A stretch of DNA of 64,000 bases from Limnoperna fortunei (lineage: Eukaryota > Mollusca > Bivalvia > Mytilida > Modiolidae): the NCBI GenBank assembly GCA_944474755.1, contig OX104123.1:66023898-66087897 (forward strand), given 5' to 3'. The position numbers were made by a program, and so were the translations under genes. The stretch's first letter is position 1. Each line of letters starts with the position of its first letter. Positions 12,570 to 23,229 of this stretch are shown in pieces. Below the pieces are notes generated by a model. It saw only the letters and a list, made by a program, of their open reading frames with translations. It was not told the origin of the DNA and did not search any database.

Positions 12570-12815
12570 CTAGTTAAGATTGGTTTTCTTTCTGATACAT
12601 CTATTAAATGAAATAATCCAAACTTCAACATCCTTCGCCATTACGAGCCAGAAGAAGTGATAAGTACGGTCCTTCGCTGGGTGACTCATGTCAAGTAAAG
12701 CCTGGTGAACTGTATTGGAGTGTGGAGCAGGAAAAAACAGCTGCTGTTTTATCTCGTAATCTATCTTGACCTCGCGGTACAGTATGTTATCCACGATCTT
12801 AAGATGCTGATTCAT
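12570..12815 (-). pseudogene. Gypsy-type integrase zinc-binding domain fragment
   Basis: The minus-strand translation shows the pre-integrase and H2C2 layout: a DNILYREVKID stretch like the usual 'dgvLyR', QLFFPAPHSNTV, an HPAKDRT remnant of the 'H..GH.G..rT' loop, KDVEVWI and a final CIRKK. Several zinc ligands are lost. It is a scrap of an LTR retrotransposon unrelated to the two better preserved ones here; no LTR or RT is adjacent. Confidence 0.6.
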
Positions 12816-13740
12816 TCAAGACCTTTACTTGGCTTAAGCTCGAACCATTTTGTACCAATTGCTTACCATTGTTTGTTGTAATTTTGCCTTCCTCCTTAAG
12901 TTTGCTGTTTGTGTTTGGACTTGTGTATCATTATTTTTAATTAGCTCTGATGAAACAGCAAGGCACTCTTATGTATGGTAAAGAGGTGGCAGATTGCCGT
13001 ATGGCTTTAAAAGACTCGCTATTGATTGGTTTATTGATTGATTGGATGTTTGCTTTACGTCCAGCGAGCAGTATTTCATCTATAATCGGAATGAGAACAA
13101 GTTAAACGATAAATCAACGACAAATGGGTGGTATTGGACATAGGGAACACATTTTGTCTAACCGTAAATAGATGGGAGTATTGGGTATGGACGGAAAATT
13201 TAACCTTTTGTATTGACTACAAAAAAAGCCTAATTTGTTCTTAATCTAAAACAAAGCGCCTTTTATCGTGACAGGCAAGTAACCCATTATGGTCCTCGGC
13301 CAGGCTTTCTGTATACGACCTAACAACCAACCCGCCTCCCGTAACGATAGGGTCTCCCCTATCCGCCTCCTTGGTATGCGCTGGGCTGCTCTGTGGGTCG
13401 AGCACTTGCAACCCTCACAAAATGATATCCGTTATGATAGGCAGTCGACTTGAACCATCAGTTTCCATTGGTGTTGCCTGGGCGGTACTGTATGCATACG
13501 TCGGATGCAGGTAACCGCACGTCGCGTCCAGTACCGAAGTAATTGTTATCAATAAGAACACTGAATCTGACACCGTACAATTTGTACCTGAATTTGTCAC
13601 ATACTTTCAACTTCAGGGCAGCTGATTACCCTTTTCTGTTGTTCCTGGTATAGGACGGCTCATTACCCTGTCAAGTACCAGGCAACTGTATGACACGTTT
13701 AGCCTATAATTGGTGCAAGGTGTTGTTCAAGTATAGCAGT
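12816..13740. other. Intergenic with a diverged LINE-type tail
   Basis: About 13018-13110 (minus strand) matches the terminal tail pattern: TTGATTGATTGGATG, then ACGTCCAGCGAGCAGTATTTCATC. The following ~600 bp (to about 13700) may be the body of that older element but contains no motif I can assign. Confidence 0.4.
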
Positions 13741-13744
13741 AGCG

Positions 13745-14452
13745 GGGTTTATTATTTTATTTAACTGTTAAATTTCAACTGTGTATTGCCTTTTTAAGTT
13801 TCAATAATTTATAAATATATATGTTGTTGATACTTTTGATTCGCTGACGTTGTAATCTGGTACCTTATGTATATCTTATGTAAATGCAACTAATTGTTAA
13901 GTTTTGTTTAGTCTCGGACATTCTTTTGACCGTCCCAAGGCCACAGCAACTGTCAAATCTTTGGATATGATAAGGATATCAAACCCCAAGTATGTTAGTT
14001 CAAAAAGTGAATGGCCAGCTGAAAGAAATTTCGGAAATGAAATCTCCATGTACTTTTGAAGAAGTAATAGAAATAGGTGATTACATCCCACGAGACGTAG
14101 ATTTGGAAATGGTTGAAATGGACACTGTCTTTGTAGCTGAAATTAAGAGACTTTTTAAATTGTAGTTTGTTGAGAACAATTTTTTTTTCCTTTTCATTTT
14201 TTACAATAAGTGTTAATATTAATTTTGTTGATTATTGGTATAAAGCCATTATATTTTAATGGTTTAAAGGTGGGGGATTGTAGGCTTTTTTAATTTACTT
14301 TCAATTGTGTATTACCTTTTCAGTAGTTATAATATAAAAATATTATGTTGTTTATACTTTTAATACGCTGATGTTGTTTACTGGTATCTTATGTAAAGCA
14401 ACCAGTTGTTGTTCCGAGTTTTGTTTAGTCTCAGATTTGTACCATTTCTATA
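13745..14452 (+). repeat. Pair of diverged ~170-bp direct repeats, possible relic LTRs
   Basis: 13745-13915 and about 14283-14450 share an ordered set of blocks: GTGTATT-CCTTTT, ATGTTGTT-ATACTTTT, CGCTGA-GTTGT, CTTATGTAAA-GCAAC and GTTTTGTTTAGTCTC. The second copy is preceded by a purine tract (AAAGGTGGGGGA) directly before TTGTAGG, as at a polypurine tract/3' LTR junction. Between them a 58-codon plus-strand ORF (13990-14166) of unknown nature is open. The arrangement would fit a shrunken LTR element, but identity is low. Confidence 0.3.
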
Positions 14453-14618
14453 ATTGTATTTTCAAACTTTTCATAACAACTTTGTTATCAATTCAATCAT
14501 TGGTTCACTTTATATTAATTAAGTTTTAATTGGATAAGTGTTTAATACTCTGTTACTATTATTATCCATAAATTGGTATATAAGCTCATTATTTTCTAGG
14601 CGGGGGGGGGGGGGGGGG

Positions 14619-14830
14619 CTCGGTGGCCGAGTTGTTAAGGTAGTTCGTCTACTATCTGTCTCACTGCGGGCAGGGTGCACTTGACTCCAATCTCAACTGA
14701 CAAGGATTGCCAGTTTTTATACCGACGTTTGGGGGTTTTCTCTAGGTACTTCGTCTTTCCTCCCCAATAAAAACTGGAGGCCATGATATAGCTGAAAAAC
14801 TGCTGAATGTGGCGTTAAACAATATTCATA
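14619..14830 (+). mobile_element. tRNA-derived SINE, diverged
   Basis: Begins after a G run (14601-14618) with CTCGGTGGCCGAGTTGTTAAG, an A-box head like the copy at 11959. It continues with GACAAGGATTGCC and CCCCAATAAAAACTGG and ends with GATATAGCTGAAAAACTGCT and GTGGCGTTAAAC. The B box region is eroded (ACTTGACTCC). The terminal stem arms are partly mutated. Confidence 0.8.
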
Positions 14831-15387
14831 AATACATACATTATTGTCTAATTAAAACGCTTTTTATAGAACCACAGTAGCATACGCAAGGTACTAGGTA
14901 GGTGCATTCCATCAAAGCACCAATTCACAAAGTATTTGTATACTTCTTAAGGCTAAATATGTGAGGAAGGGGATACATTATTCATAGAATTTTGGCTATT
15001 TGCACTGGCACTTCTGGTTGGGCCCAGAAATCGTTTCCATTAAATTTTGAATAAATTATTATTTCAAGTTTTCTAAATATTTTTGATAGGAAATACAATA
15101 GTACAAATGGTAGCTATTTTAAAATTCAGGAGTATATGTAGTTTTATCTCGAGACTGTTTCGGAATAATTCCAAATAATGTTATATTGCTATATATTTTG
15201 TGTAAAGTAAAATCTATTAAACACTTATTCGTTTTTGTTTCCACTTTAGTAGAGACTTGGGTCCAATGATTGGATCCTTTAGTATTTATTTAAAAGGGAG
15301 TTCACATTTCGAATTACAAATCCAAGTCAAACTTTCGGCTATGGATGTCTTAAGTATTGATGTCGTCGAAAACCCAAACGTAAAGAG
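14831..15387. other. Intergenic, nothing recognised
   Basis: AT-rich; no motif or repeat identified. Confidence 0.4.
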
Positions 15388-15560
15388 TGATTGATGGTTG
15401 TTTTACGTCCAGCAAGCAATATCTAGGCTAAATTCAGGACGTGAACATTATTTTAATTTCATTATTAGAACCTTCAATCCTTAGGATTAAAAAGTGATCT
15501 CGTATAATAATATGAGAGTATTTACAGATAAAAAAGATAATTAAAACAATAAAATGTATA
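15388..15560 (-). mobile_element. 5'-truncated LINE fragment (3' UTR and tail only)
   Basis: On the minus strand this matches the 3' UTR of the LINEs (the TTACAGATA and ACTCTCATATTATTATACGAGATCAC region) followed by the hairpin tail (arms at 15406-15410 and 15437-15441). The inner part is mutated (AATATCTAGGCTAAATT). No coding part of ORF2 is present, as expected for incomplete target-primed reverse transcription. Confidence 0.75.
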
Positions 15561-15794
15561 AAGCATAACAAATTCTGAAACTCAAACAATAAAACACAAA
15601 TCAATATTTCTACGTTTATTTAAAATAACCCTCCTATCCCTGTTCCTTACCCCAGTGCCAGTCTTGCTTCTGTGTGCTCTTTTTGTTCTCGATTTCTTTA
15701 TACTTTTTTACACAATAATTAAATGAAATCACGGTTACAAAAGACTATTATTCTCGAGATTGTCCAAGAGTAATTAAATACAGACAAAAAACTG

Positions 15795-16336
15795 TGTGAC
15801 GAAGTTTGTAATTGAGCTATTTTTAGATGGTGGTAGACCGGAATTTGTTTACTTGCCGATAAGGGATGGTGTATTCGGTACACACACGTGTAAACATCAT
15901 AGTGGATCTTTTAACTAGGCTTTGGTTATCGCAACTGGAAACGTTCTGGTGATGAGAATATTTCATCCAATCAAAATGCAGCATGGGGGTATATAAGCCA
16001 AGAGTTTCAGTTATTCGTTAATGGTGCTGAAGTTGAACCTGTGAGACGGATTGAATTTAAGAGTTATTAATACAGAAGGGTTTGTATACTACTATTTCTT
16101 ATTACTACCGCACATCCTGAAAACGGCTTAGGGTCGTACTATAGAAGTAATTAGTATAGGCACGCATACATTGAATTCCCTTATATCTGAGTGCGTACCG
16201 AGTGTAGTGGTTGCAATCTGTCTCTAAAGTCGTAGTAGGTTTATATATCAGCGCCTGCGTATCAAGGGAAGCGTATGAGCCCAGCCCATGCGACGATTAT
16301 ATATGCAGTAGACACGAACTCATTAAACACGTTACA
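15795..16336 (+). repeat. Gypsy-2 5' LTR
   Basis: TG...CA ends. A promoter is readable: a CCAAT box near 15967 and TATATAAG at about 15990, followed by an initiator-like TTCAGTT near 16006. Compared with the 3' LTR it lacks about 38 bp near 16187. The primer-binding site follows as TTGGTGGCAGCTGTGG (16340-16355), similar to that of Gypsy-1. Confidence 0.88.
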
Positions 16337-16413
16337 CAATTGGTGGCAGCTGTGGCATAGGGTACATATTGACGATACATATGAATCCAAGTTTAGCGAA
16401 ATTAACGTAGGAA

Positions 16414-17500
16414 ATGGAGGCGCTTAGGTCTAACATTGAGGAAATAGAATCCTCTTTGCATTCGACCCCAATACGATACAGAGAAGACAGAACTATTGGG
16501 AGCTTGTCTAGTGTTAAGTCGGTGAAAGATTCGAGAATAGCGAGCGCCAGCGGTATAGGAATGAAATTAAGGATGCCTATAGAGGATAGAGAAGATGTAA
16601 CGCCAAAGTTGAGATTCCGCGAGGACGTGAGTGGAAACTCGGCGGACTCGCAGCGAGGTAAAAGGACGAGCGGCAACATAACAACGGAATATGATGTGAA
16701 AGGTGGATTTATGAAACTGGCGACTTACGATGGTAGTACTCCATGGATAGACTTCAAGGCGCATTTTGAATCGATGGCGCTGATAAATCGCTGATCGGAC
16801 ATACAAAAAGGCCTGTACCTTGCCGCCTGCCTACGAGGAGCTTCACAAGGAGTATTAGGAAACTTACAGGGTGACGAAAACCACGAGTATAAGGAAATAG
16901 TAGAAGCAGTAGGAAGCCGATTTTTTAGTCAACCAGACGGAGTAACGTCAAGAGACAGAAGACTGAAGCCAGGCGAGACCCTTCCAGAATTAGGTGAAAG
17001 TATCAGAAGACTGGCGCATCTAGCGTATCCGTCGGCACCACGCGATGTGACGGAAACGCTAGCGAGGGATTATTTTGTAGACGCTTTACCGGACTTTGAT
17101 ATGAGGCTGAAAATTCAAGAGTACAGTCAGCAGTATCTTTACGATGCTATTTGACTCGCGCTTAGAAACAACGACGCGGTGAAAGAGGTTACGAACTACC
17201 GGCGCTTGTAAATGAGAGAGATGGTACAGATAGCCAACCCGTTGATAATTTCATGCAGAAATTCGTTGATAGGGTGAATCAGTTGCTAATGGAAATAAAA
17301 GTAGGAATAAGAAGTTTGCAGAAAGACGCAACGAAAGCGAAAGCGCAAGAGACAAGGCAAAAATCGCGTCCAAAGTGCTATAACTGTGTTGAAATAGGTC
17401 ACATGCAAAGAGATTGTCGTAGCACAGGTGGATGCGGTATGCGTCGATTTTCAGGTCGTAAACCACAGCAGAATGGTAAAACAAACGTCGAGGCAATACA
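16414..17500 (+). pseudogene. Gypsy-2 gag, interrupted
   Basis: The ATG at 16414 (MEALRSN) opens 126 codons to a TGA at 16792-16794. The same protein continues past this stop and two later ones. The capsid-like part contains FKAHFESMALINR, LRGASQGVL, a PGETLPEL helix and LAYPSAP. The zinc knuckle CYNCVEIGHMQRDC (CX2CX4HX4C) is at 17376-17417. The order and motifs match Gypsy-1 gag. Gag would form the particle and bind RNA; this copy cannot be made in full length. Confidence 0.82.
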
Positions 17501-17879
17501 ACTACTTGTTAGGGTCTGGACGAAAAAGGAAGCAGGTCTTTACATTGAAGCCTTGGTCAATGGAGTTCCTATGACGATGTTGAAAGATACTGGCACCACT
17601 GTCACACTTATTTCGGCGACAACGTACGGGCGGATATGTGACAAGCCAGAATTAAGAAACGAACGACAAGAAATTTTGGCCGTGCAGGGCACACCTTTAG
17701 AAATTATAGGAATCGCCAATTTTAAAGTAGAAATCGTGGATATGAAGTTTGCAAACTACGCGCTTGTATCGAAATTGGGGGTTGATGGTAACCTGGGATT
17801 AGATTTTTTTCAATGTCACCACGGAATAGTCAATGTTGCAGAAAAGATGTTGACTCTAAACGGCACGGAATTGTCTTAA
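17500..17879 (+). pseudogene. Gypsy-2 aspartic protease region
   Basis: It lies in one frame with the zinc knuckle (open from 17253 to 17879, 208 codons). The active-site motif reads KDTGTTVTLI, followed about 70 residues later by the flap-to-LGLDFF region (the usual ILGxDFL). The short fused frame is a remnant of gag-pro. Confidence 0.8.
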
Positions 17880-18099
17880 TTCATTCATTGAACTAAACAA
17901 AGAAATTGGAGGGTTCGATGCAGTTGTCGAACAGGATCTGAAGTTTGCCGACAGGGGAATTGCGATGGTAGCCCGAACTTTGGTTACGTTTTCGGACAAT
18001 GTTCCTATACGACTAATGAATGTTACCGACGAAGTTAAGCAAATTCACAAAGATACAATCGTGGGAAACCTGTATCCTGTTTAAAGAATCGAAAACACA

Positions 18100-19109
18100 G
18101 ATTTACTGGCCAACAATGAGACGAAGTCTAAGCTGCCTGAAGATGTGCAAAAACTGTATGAACAAACCATAACGAATTTGGACCCAGACCAGTCTCAAAA
18201 AGTTTATTCTCTGTTGGGCAAGTATTCTCATATTTTTTGCAAAAGACGACAACGACATGGGTAGAACGAGAGAAGTTAAACACAAGATAGAGACGGGTGA
18301 TGCTGCACCCATAAAGCAGCCTCAACGACAATTCCCCCGACGCTCGCTTATACTGTCGATAAAGAAGTAGATACAATGATCGAGAGAGGTGTAGTGCAGC
18401 CCTCACGCAGTCCATGGTCATCCGGAGTTGTTTTGATGAAAAAAGACGGGACACTTAGGTTATGTCGAGGATAGGCGCCTGAACCAGGTAACGACGAAGG
18501 ACGCTTATCCGCTGCCAAGAGTCGACGTCTCGATTGACACTCTCGCGGGAGCTAAATAGTTTTGCACCATATACTTATTTGCGGGTTATTGGCAAGGAAT
18601 AATGGAGGTTGACAAAAGACTGCGTTTTCGACTTGAAAGGGACTTTACGAATTCACGGTGATGCCTTTTGGATTATGCAATAATGGGGCGACATTTGAGA
18701 GGTTGATGGAGACAGTTCTGTCTGGATTCACTGGGATATCTGCTTGGTCTATATTAAACATCGTGATTGGAAAAACATTTGAGGAAACATTAAGAAATTT
18801 GGAGACTGTTTTCTAACGACTCAGCGACTCTGGTTTAAAACTTAAGGCGAGAAAATGCGAGCGTTTTAAGAAGAAAGTTCTGTTTCTTGGATATGTGATC
18901 ACAGGTGAAGGAATAATGAAAGACGACGAGAAAATCAAGGTGGTCAAGCAATGGCCAACGCCAGTAAACGTGACAGAAGTTCGTTCCTTCGTAGGGCTTT
19001 GCAGCTATTATAGAAAATTCATTCCGCGATTTACTGTTGTAGCGAGACCACTACACCGCCTGACAGAAAGGGGGCTTGAATTCAAGTGGACGCAGGAATG
19101 TGATAAAGT
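18100..19109 (+). pseudogene. Gypsy-2 reverse transcriptase, heavily mutated
   Basis: Pieces in several frames match Gypsy RT in order: a YTVDKEVDTMIERGVVQPS-like region near 18345, the KKDG motif near 18440, AYPLPRVD near 18505, FGLCNNGATFERLMETVL near 18666, and KVLFLGYVITGEG with SFVGLCSYYRKFIPRF near 18870-19030. The catalytic YIDD block is destroyed (about 18750). It is broken at 19110 by a SINE. Confidence 0.85.
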
Positions 19110-19341
19110 TGATTGATTGATTGATTAATGGTTTGCGGTCAGGTTTTCCGTATTATGGCCTGACAACCCCAGCTTGCCAGGGGTACCCATTCAACCACCT
19201 GGGGCACACATCCCAGTCGGTCTTTAGGCAAACCGACCTGACGACCCGATCAGGGTACTGGGCTCTATTTAGTCGCCCTTTACGACAAGCTAGCGCGACT
19301 GCGGTCTATTCTTTTGGCCACCCGGATCCCGCACGGGGCAT
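19110..19341 (-). mobile_element. SINE copy with internal deletion, inserted in Gypsy-2 pol
   Basis: Reverse orientation. The 5' head (CCCCGTGCGGGATCCGGG on the minus strand) is at the right end, and the (TCAA)n repeat is at 19110-19125. Relative to the full copy at 10408 about 290 bp are missing, from just after GACCGCAAACC to the terminal ATTAATCAATC. The copy therefore lacks the tail hairpin. ACCAT occurs at both deletion edges in the full copy. No unambiguous target duplication is visible. Confidence 0.8.
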
Positions 19342-19898
19342 TTCCAGAGCTAAAAGTACGGCTCACGAATTCACCTATTCTCATTCATCCTGATATGAAT
19401 AGCGCTTTCATCTTGGATACAGACGCTAGTGGCGAGGGAATCGGTGGCATACTCAGTCAAGTACGTGTTGGGAAAGAAAGGGTTGTTGTTTATACGAGTC
19501 GAGCGTTCAGTAAAGCGGAAAGGAAGTATTGCGTTACCCGTAAAGAATTGTTAGCTGTCGTAACCTTTGTTAAGTACTTTCGCCACTATCTATTCAGTCA
19601 GAAGTTTACCATTCGGACGGATCATAGCGCATTACGGTGGTTGTACAATTTCAAGGAGCCTGAATGGCAAGTGGCCAGATGTATAGAAGTTTTAGGTTGT
19701 TATAATTTTGAGATTCAGCATCGACCTGGCGTGCGGCATCGCAATGCGGACGCGTCGAGTCGTATCCCAGAACAAAATCAAGGCGGGTGCGAAGGCGATA
19801 AATTCCAGAGCGTGAACATTGTGTTGCAGAGACATCAAAATCAGAGTGGACCGGGTTGCCAGAACATCCAGATTATTCAGGTTCTGACGACGATGTAA
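19342..19898 (+). pseudogene. Gypsy-2 RNase H domain
   Basis: An open stretch with FILDTDASGEGIGGILSQ, VTRKELLAVVTFVKYFRHYL, RTDHSALRWL and the closing HRPGVRHRNADASSR. These are the standard Ty3/Gypsy RNase H landmarks with catalytic D and E residues present. Downstream only a short pre-integrase scrap (near 19970-20035) is left; about 1.3 kb corresponding to the integrase core in Gypsy-1 is absent. Confidence 0.87.
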
Positions 19899-20303
19899 AA
19901 CATGTCAAGCAGTGGGTTTGTAATGGCATAAAACCGTCCTATCCATCAGTGAAGTCGAATAGCCACGTGGTCAAGGCTGTTTACAATTATTTTGAAGCGC
20001 CTTTTGTCGAAAAGAACATTTTGTACAGGCGTTAGAATGACGGAATTTGGACGATTTACATGAGGATAGAACAGAAAAGGCAGAGCGGGAAGACCGCATA
20101 AACGGCGATTCTCTTGTGTCGTTGCCTGCACCGTACGCTTTAGACAGTTATTTAATATCGAGTCGTACGCGCGTACGAAAAATGCCTGCCAGGTTCGCAT
20201 ATTACGTGTTCTTAAGTTAGAGTGACTACTGTAAATACCGTAATATTGAGCTGTATATAATTCGATTGCCATTGTTTGAAATTGTCATATTATGTTTTTC
20301 AGA

Positions 20304-21130
20304 ATGGTGAACATAAAGGTCACTGCTCGAAAAGATGTTGCAGGTGTTGATGCGAACGATGAGTTAAGGTGCGCCATGTGCTCTTAGATTTTAGCTACGG
20401 ATGAAGAATGGAGAGAGCATACACTCGACTGTGCTTAGCAGAGAAGGGTGAAGAAATTCAAATGTAAGGACTGTAACTACGCCACGAATAAGTTGTGCGA
20501 TATGAAGAGGCATATAAATAGGATGCACACCCAAGGGGCGGCTGATAAGTAAGATAGCGACGACGATGGAAGGCACAAGACCCCGGATAAATGACAGATA
20601 TTCTCGGGGCGGCATCGGAAACTGAAGTGATTAGCGGACAGTCGGACACAGAAGGTGAAGTAGTTAATGAGCCACAGAAATCGGAGAAATCCGTCCATAA
20701 CGAGTCATCCTGTGTCCGGCATTCTTGAACCTGGGCGAATTATAAGAAAGCCGACGACACCAAGCATTATGTGCTCCGCAATCAAGAGAAAGTTGACATT
20801 GTCACCGAAGAAAATCGACGAAATTAAAAAGAGAATCGTTTTGTCCAAACCTAAAATACCATCTAAGAAAACCGGCAGTGAAATGTGGCGTGCCACTAGA
20901 GAAACAAAAGGATACCAAGGACTGTATAGAGGTCGGCGTGCCTTCGGTTTCTACTTAGTCTTACAGAGGAGGAAACGACTCTGATAAGTTGGGTGGAAAT
21001 TGTACGCTATGTGAGAAATCGCGAAACGAGGGAAGGCTTATCAGGAGGACGAAGAAGATGACAAGAACTTATCAGGAAGGCGGGCAAACCATAGTTGAAG
21101 TCGTCGAGGAAGAATATTTGTTTGGATAAT
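20304..21130 (+). pseudogene. Gypsy-2 ORF3: C2H2 zinc-finger protein, with stops
   Basis: The ATG at 20304 follows an acceptor-like TTTTTCAG (20295-20302). In that same frame come a degenerate finger (C..C...H....C, 20370-20437) and a well-formed finger (C at 20463 and 20472, H at 20511 and 20526; CX2CX12HX4H), interrupted by TAG at 20388 and 20442. The downstream region is in mixed frames and basic. The position between pol and the 3' LTR, the paired fingers and the acceptor directly before the ATG match ORF3 of Gypsy-1. Function unknown; RNA or DNA binding is inferred from the fingers. Confidence 0.6.
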
Positions 21131-21975
21131 TTTTAAAGACAGTTCTTGATTTGTGATTTTTATTCTTTAGGAATAGTTTACGATTTCAAGTTCGATTGTG
21201 GAATGTTGATGACGTTTATTTACTTTGATTAGAACTGTAGTTTAGAGTCGAGTTGTTAATTCGTTCGCTTATAAAATGTTTTAGTTCTTATATTTTCATT
21301 TTAATCTATGTAGTCCTTCGGATGAGACGGTAAACCGAGTCTCCATGTTTAGAAACGGTCACAGCCTGTGCACGTTGAAGATCCCTCCTGCAGAGTTCGA
21401 TAAGAATAAGGCCTCTTGGGACCGCTGCAGAGGCAAAATTTGTTAAGGAAAAGAAAAGTTGTTCTTTAGGCCGTGATACTTTAAATTACAGTCTTCAGAG
21501 AAGAGTTAAAATTTATGGAATGGCGTATATTTTTGCGAATTGGTCGCGTTATCTCGGTAGATTTCAAAACTGTTATTTGGTCTCAGATTACTTTCAAAAA
21601 TGTGTTGAATGTTGTGCTGTCGATTGAACAAATGTAGGTTAAGATTTTCAAGGATAGAGATCATAATTACCGGCTTCTGTTCGGTGATTCGAGCGTCATG
21701 TACCGCATGGAATCAAAGTGAATTCACAATGGAGTTGATGTAGAGCCGGAACTGTGGGTAGAATTTGCTTCTACGATGTATTGTTTTTGGCTTATGTTAT
21801 ACCAGTTTTGTCGGATTTGAATCAGTTCATGGGTGTTTAACCTCTGCTTCGCAAGTTGATAGAGTTTGAGCCTGAGAAATGTCTACATGAATCGATGATT
21901 ACAATCTCCAGTTGTTGATTGAAAACACTTTTGCCGATGTGAATGCGGGGTCGCATTGTTCGGAGACGTGGGTAA
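21131..21975 (+). other. Gypsy-2 3' non-coding region
   Basis: Lies between ORF3 and the 3' LTR. No ORF. A short block near 21310-21430 (TTCGGATGAGACGGTAAACCGAG, then GTTGAAGATCCC) resembles a widespread invertebrate repeat, recalled from memory only. A weak purine stretch (GGAGACGTGGGTAA) precedes the LTR. Confidence 0.45.
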
Positions 21976-22644
21976 TGTGACGAAGTTTGTAATTGAGCTA
22001 TTTTTAGATTGTGGTAGATCGGAATTTATTTACTTGCTGATAAGGGATGTTGTATTCGGTACACACACGTGCAAACATCCTAGTGGATCTTCTAACTAGG
22101 CTTTGGTTATCGCATCTGGAAACGTTCTGGTGATGAGGATATTTTATCCACTCAAAATGCAGCATGGAGGTTTATAAGCCAAGAGTTTCAGTTATTCGTT
22201 AATGGTGTTGAAGTTGAACCTGTGAGACGGATCGAATTAAAGAGTTATTAAGACAGAAGGGTTTGTATACTACTATTTCTTATTACTACCGCACATCCTG
22301 AAAATGGCTTAGGGTCGTATTATAGAAGTAATTAGTATAGTCACGCATACATTGAATTCCCTTATATAAGAGGATGCGGCATTAGTTGACTGAATCTGCA
22401 ACAGCGAGTGCGTACCGAGTGTAGTGGTTGCAATCTGTCTCTAAAGTCGTAGTAGGTTTATATACCAGCGCCTGCGTATCAAGGGAAGCGTATGATTGAT
22501 TGATTGATTGATGTTTAACGTCCAGCAAGCAATATTTCAGCTATATTCAGGACGTGTGGGAAGCGTATGAGCCCAGCGCATGCGACGATTATATATGCAG
22601 TTAATATTACCCTATTCAAGAACGAATTCATTAAACACGTTACA
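21976..22644 (+). repeat. Gypsy-2 3' LTR, carrying a LINE-tail insertion
   Basis: Same TGTGACG...TTACA ends as the 5' LTR. It retains about 38 bp missing from the 5' copy and contains the short insertion at 22497-22556. The TATA box is mutated (GTTTATAAG). Confidence 0.88.
22497..22556 (-). mobile_element. Minimal LINE tail insertion with target duplication
   Basis: About 60 bp consisting only of the (TCAA)n repeat and the terminal hairpin (arms 22519-22523 and 22550-22554), on the minus strand. It interrupts the LTR and is flanked by GGGAAGCGTATGA on both sides (13 bp, single in the 5' LTR near 16267). The empty site in the 5' LTR shows the insertion is precise. Confidence 0.85.
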
Positions 22645-22746
22645 ACTGTTACCTTTGAAAACGTATTTAAGGCTTTTTATTTGTGACAATGTATAACGTC
22701 GGATTAATACATAACGAATATATATCTAATTTAATACTGGTATATC

Positions 22747-22884
22747 CAAGGATTGCCAGTTTTCCTACCGCAGGTCGGGGGTTTTCTCCGGGTACTCCGG
22801 CTTCCTCGCCCAATAAAAACTGGACGCCATGATATTGCTGAAAAATTGCTGAAAGTGGCGTTAAACACCACCAAACAAACAAAC
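22747..22884 (+). mobile_element. 5'-truncated tRNA-type SINE
   Basis: Contains only the 3' half: AAGGATTGCCAG, CCAATAAAAACTGGACGCCATGATATTGC, GTGGCGTTAAACACC and (CAAA)n. A perfect 14-bp target duplication AATACTGGTATATC is at 22733-22746 and 22885-22898. The terminal stem CGCCA/TGGCG is intact. Confidence 0.9.
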
Positions 22885-22898
22885 AATACTGGTATATC

Positions 22899-23229
22899 AG
22901 ATTTAATCAAATGACACATTACAACCTGAGAAAGTTCAAGAGTACGAGATAACAATTTAGTGACGTACAATTAACACCTTTCGGTAGTGAACAAAAATAT
23001 TGCCACATCATCAGTACTGAATGTCGTGAAATGTTTGTTTAACGCCGTTATTGTTGCAACAATTATACTTTGAAAATTCATTGACACATTTAAAATAATT
23101 TTGAAATGATAACATGTTTCAGTTTGTCTTCTTTATAGCAGTCATTCAAATATAGTTCAACCACTTACCAAGTCTGCATAACTTTCAATTTCCAAGTCGT
23201 TTGTTCAGAATATAAAATACGTCAAATAA
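22899..23229. other. Intergenic, nothing recognised
   Basis: AT-rich sequence without a motif I can name. Confidence 0.4.

Larger units (their letters stand above)
15795..22644 (+). mobile_element. Gypsy-2: decayed Ty3/Gypsy LTR retrotransposon
   Basis: LTRs begin TGTGACG and end TTACA. A 4-bp target duplication ACTG lies at 15791-15794 and 22645-22648. The order is LTR, gag, protease, RT, RNase H, zinc-finger ORF3, LTR; the integrase core is missing. Stops and frameshifts interrupt every gene. A SINE (19110-19341) sits between RT and RNase H, and a LINE tail sits in the 3' LTR. By eye the LTRs differ at roughly 20 positions in about 380 aligned bases, so this insertion is much older than Gypsy-1. 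The gag shares a YPSAP-containing block with Gypsy-1 gag, so the two are related. Confidence 0.9.
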
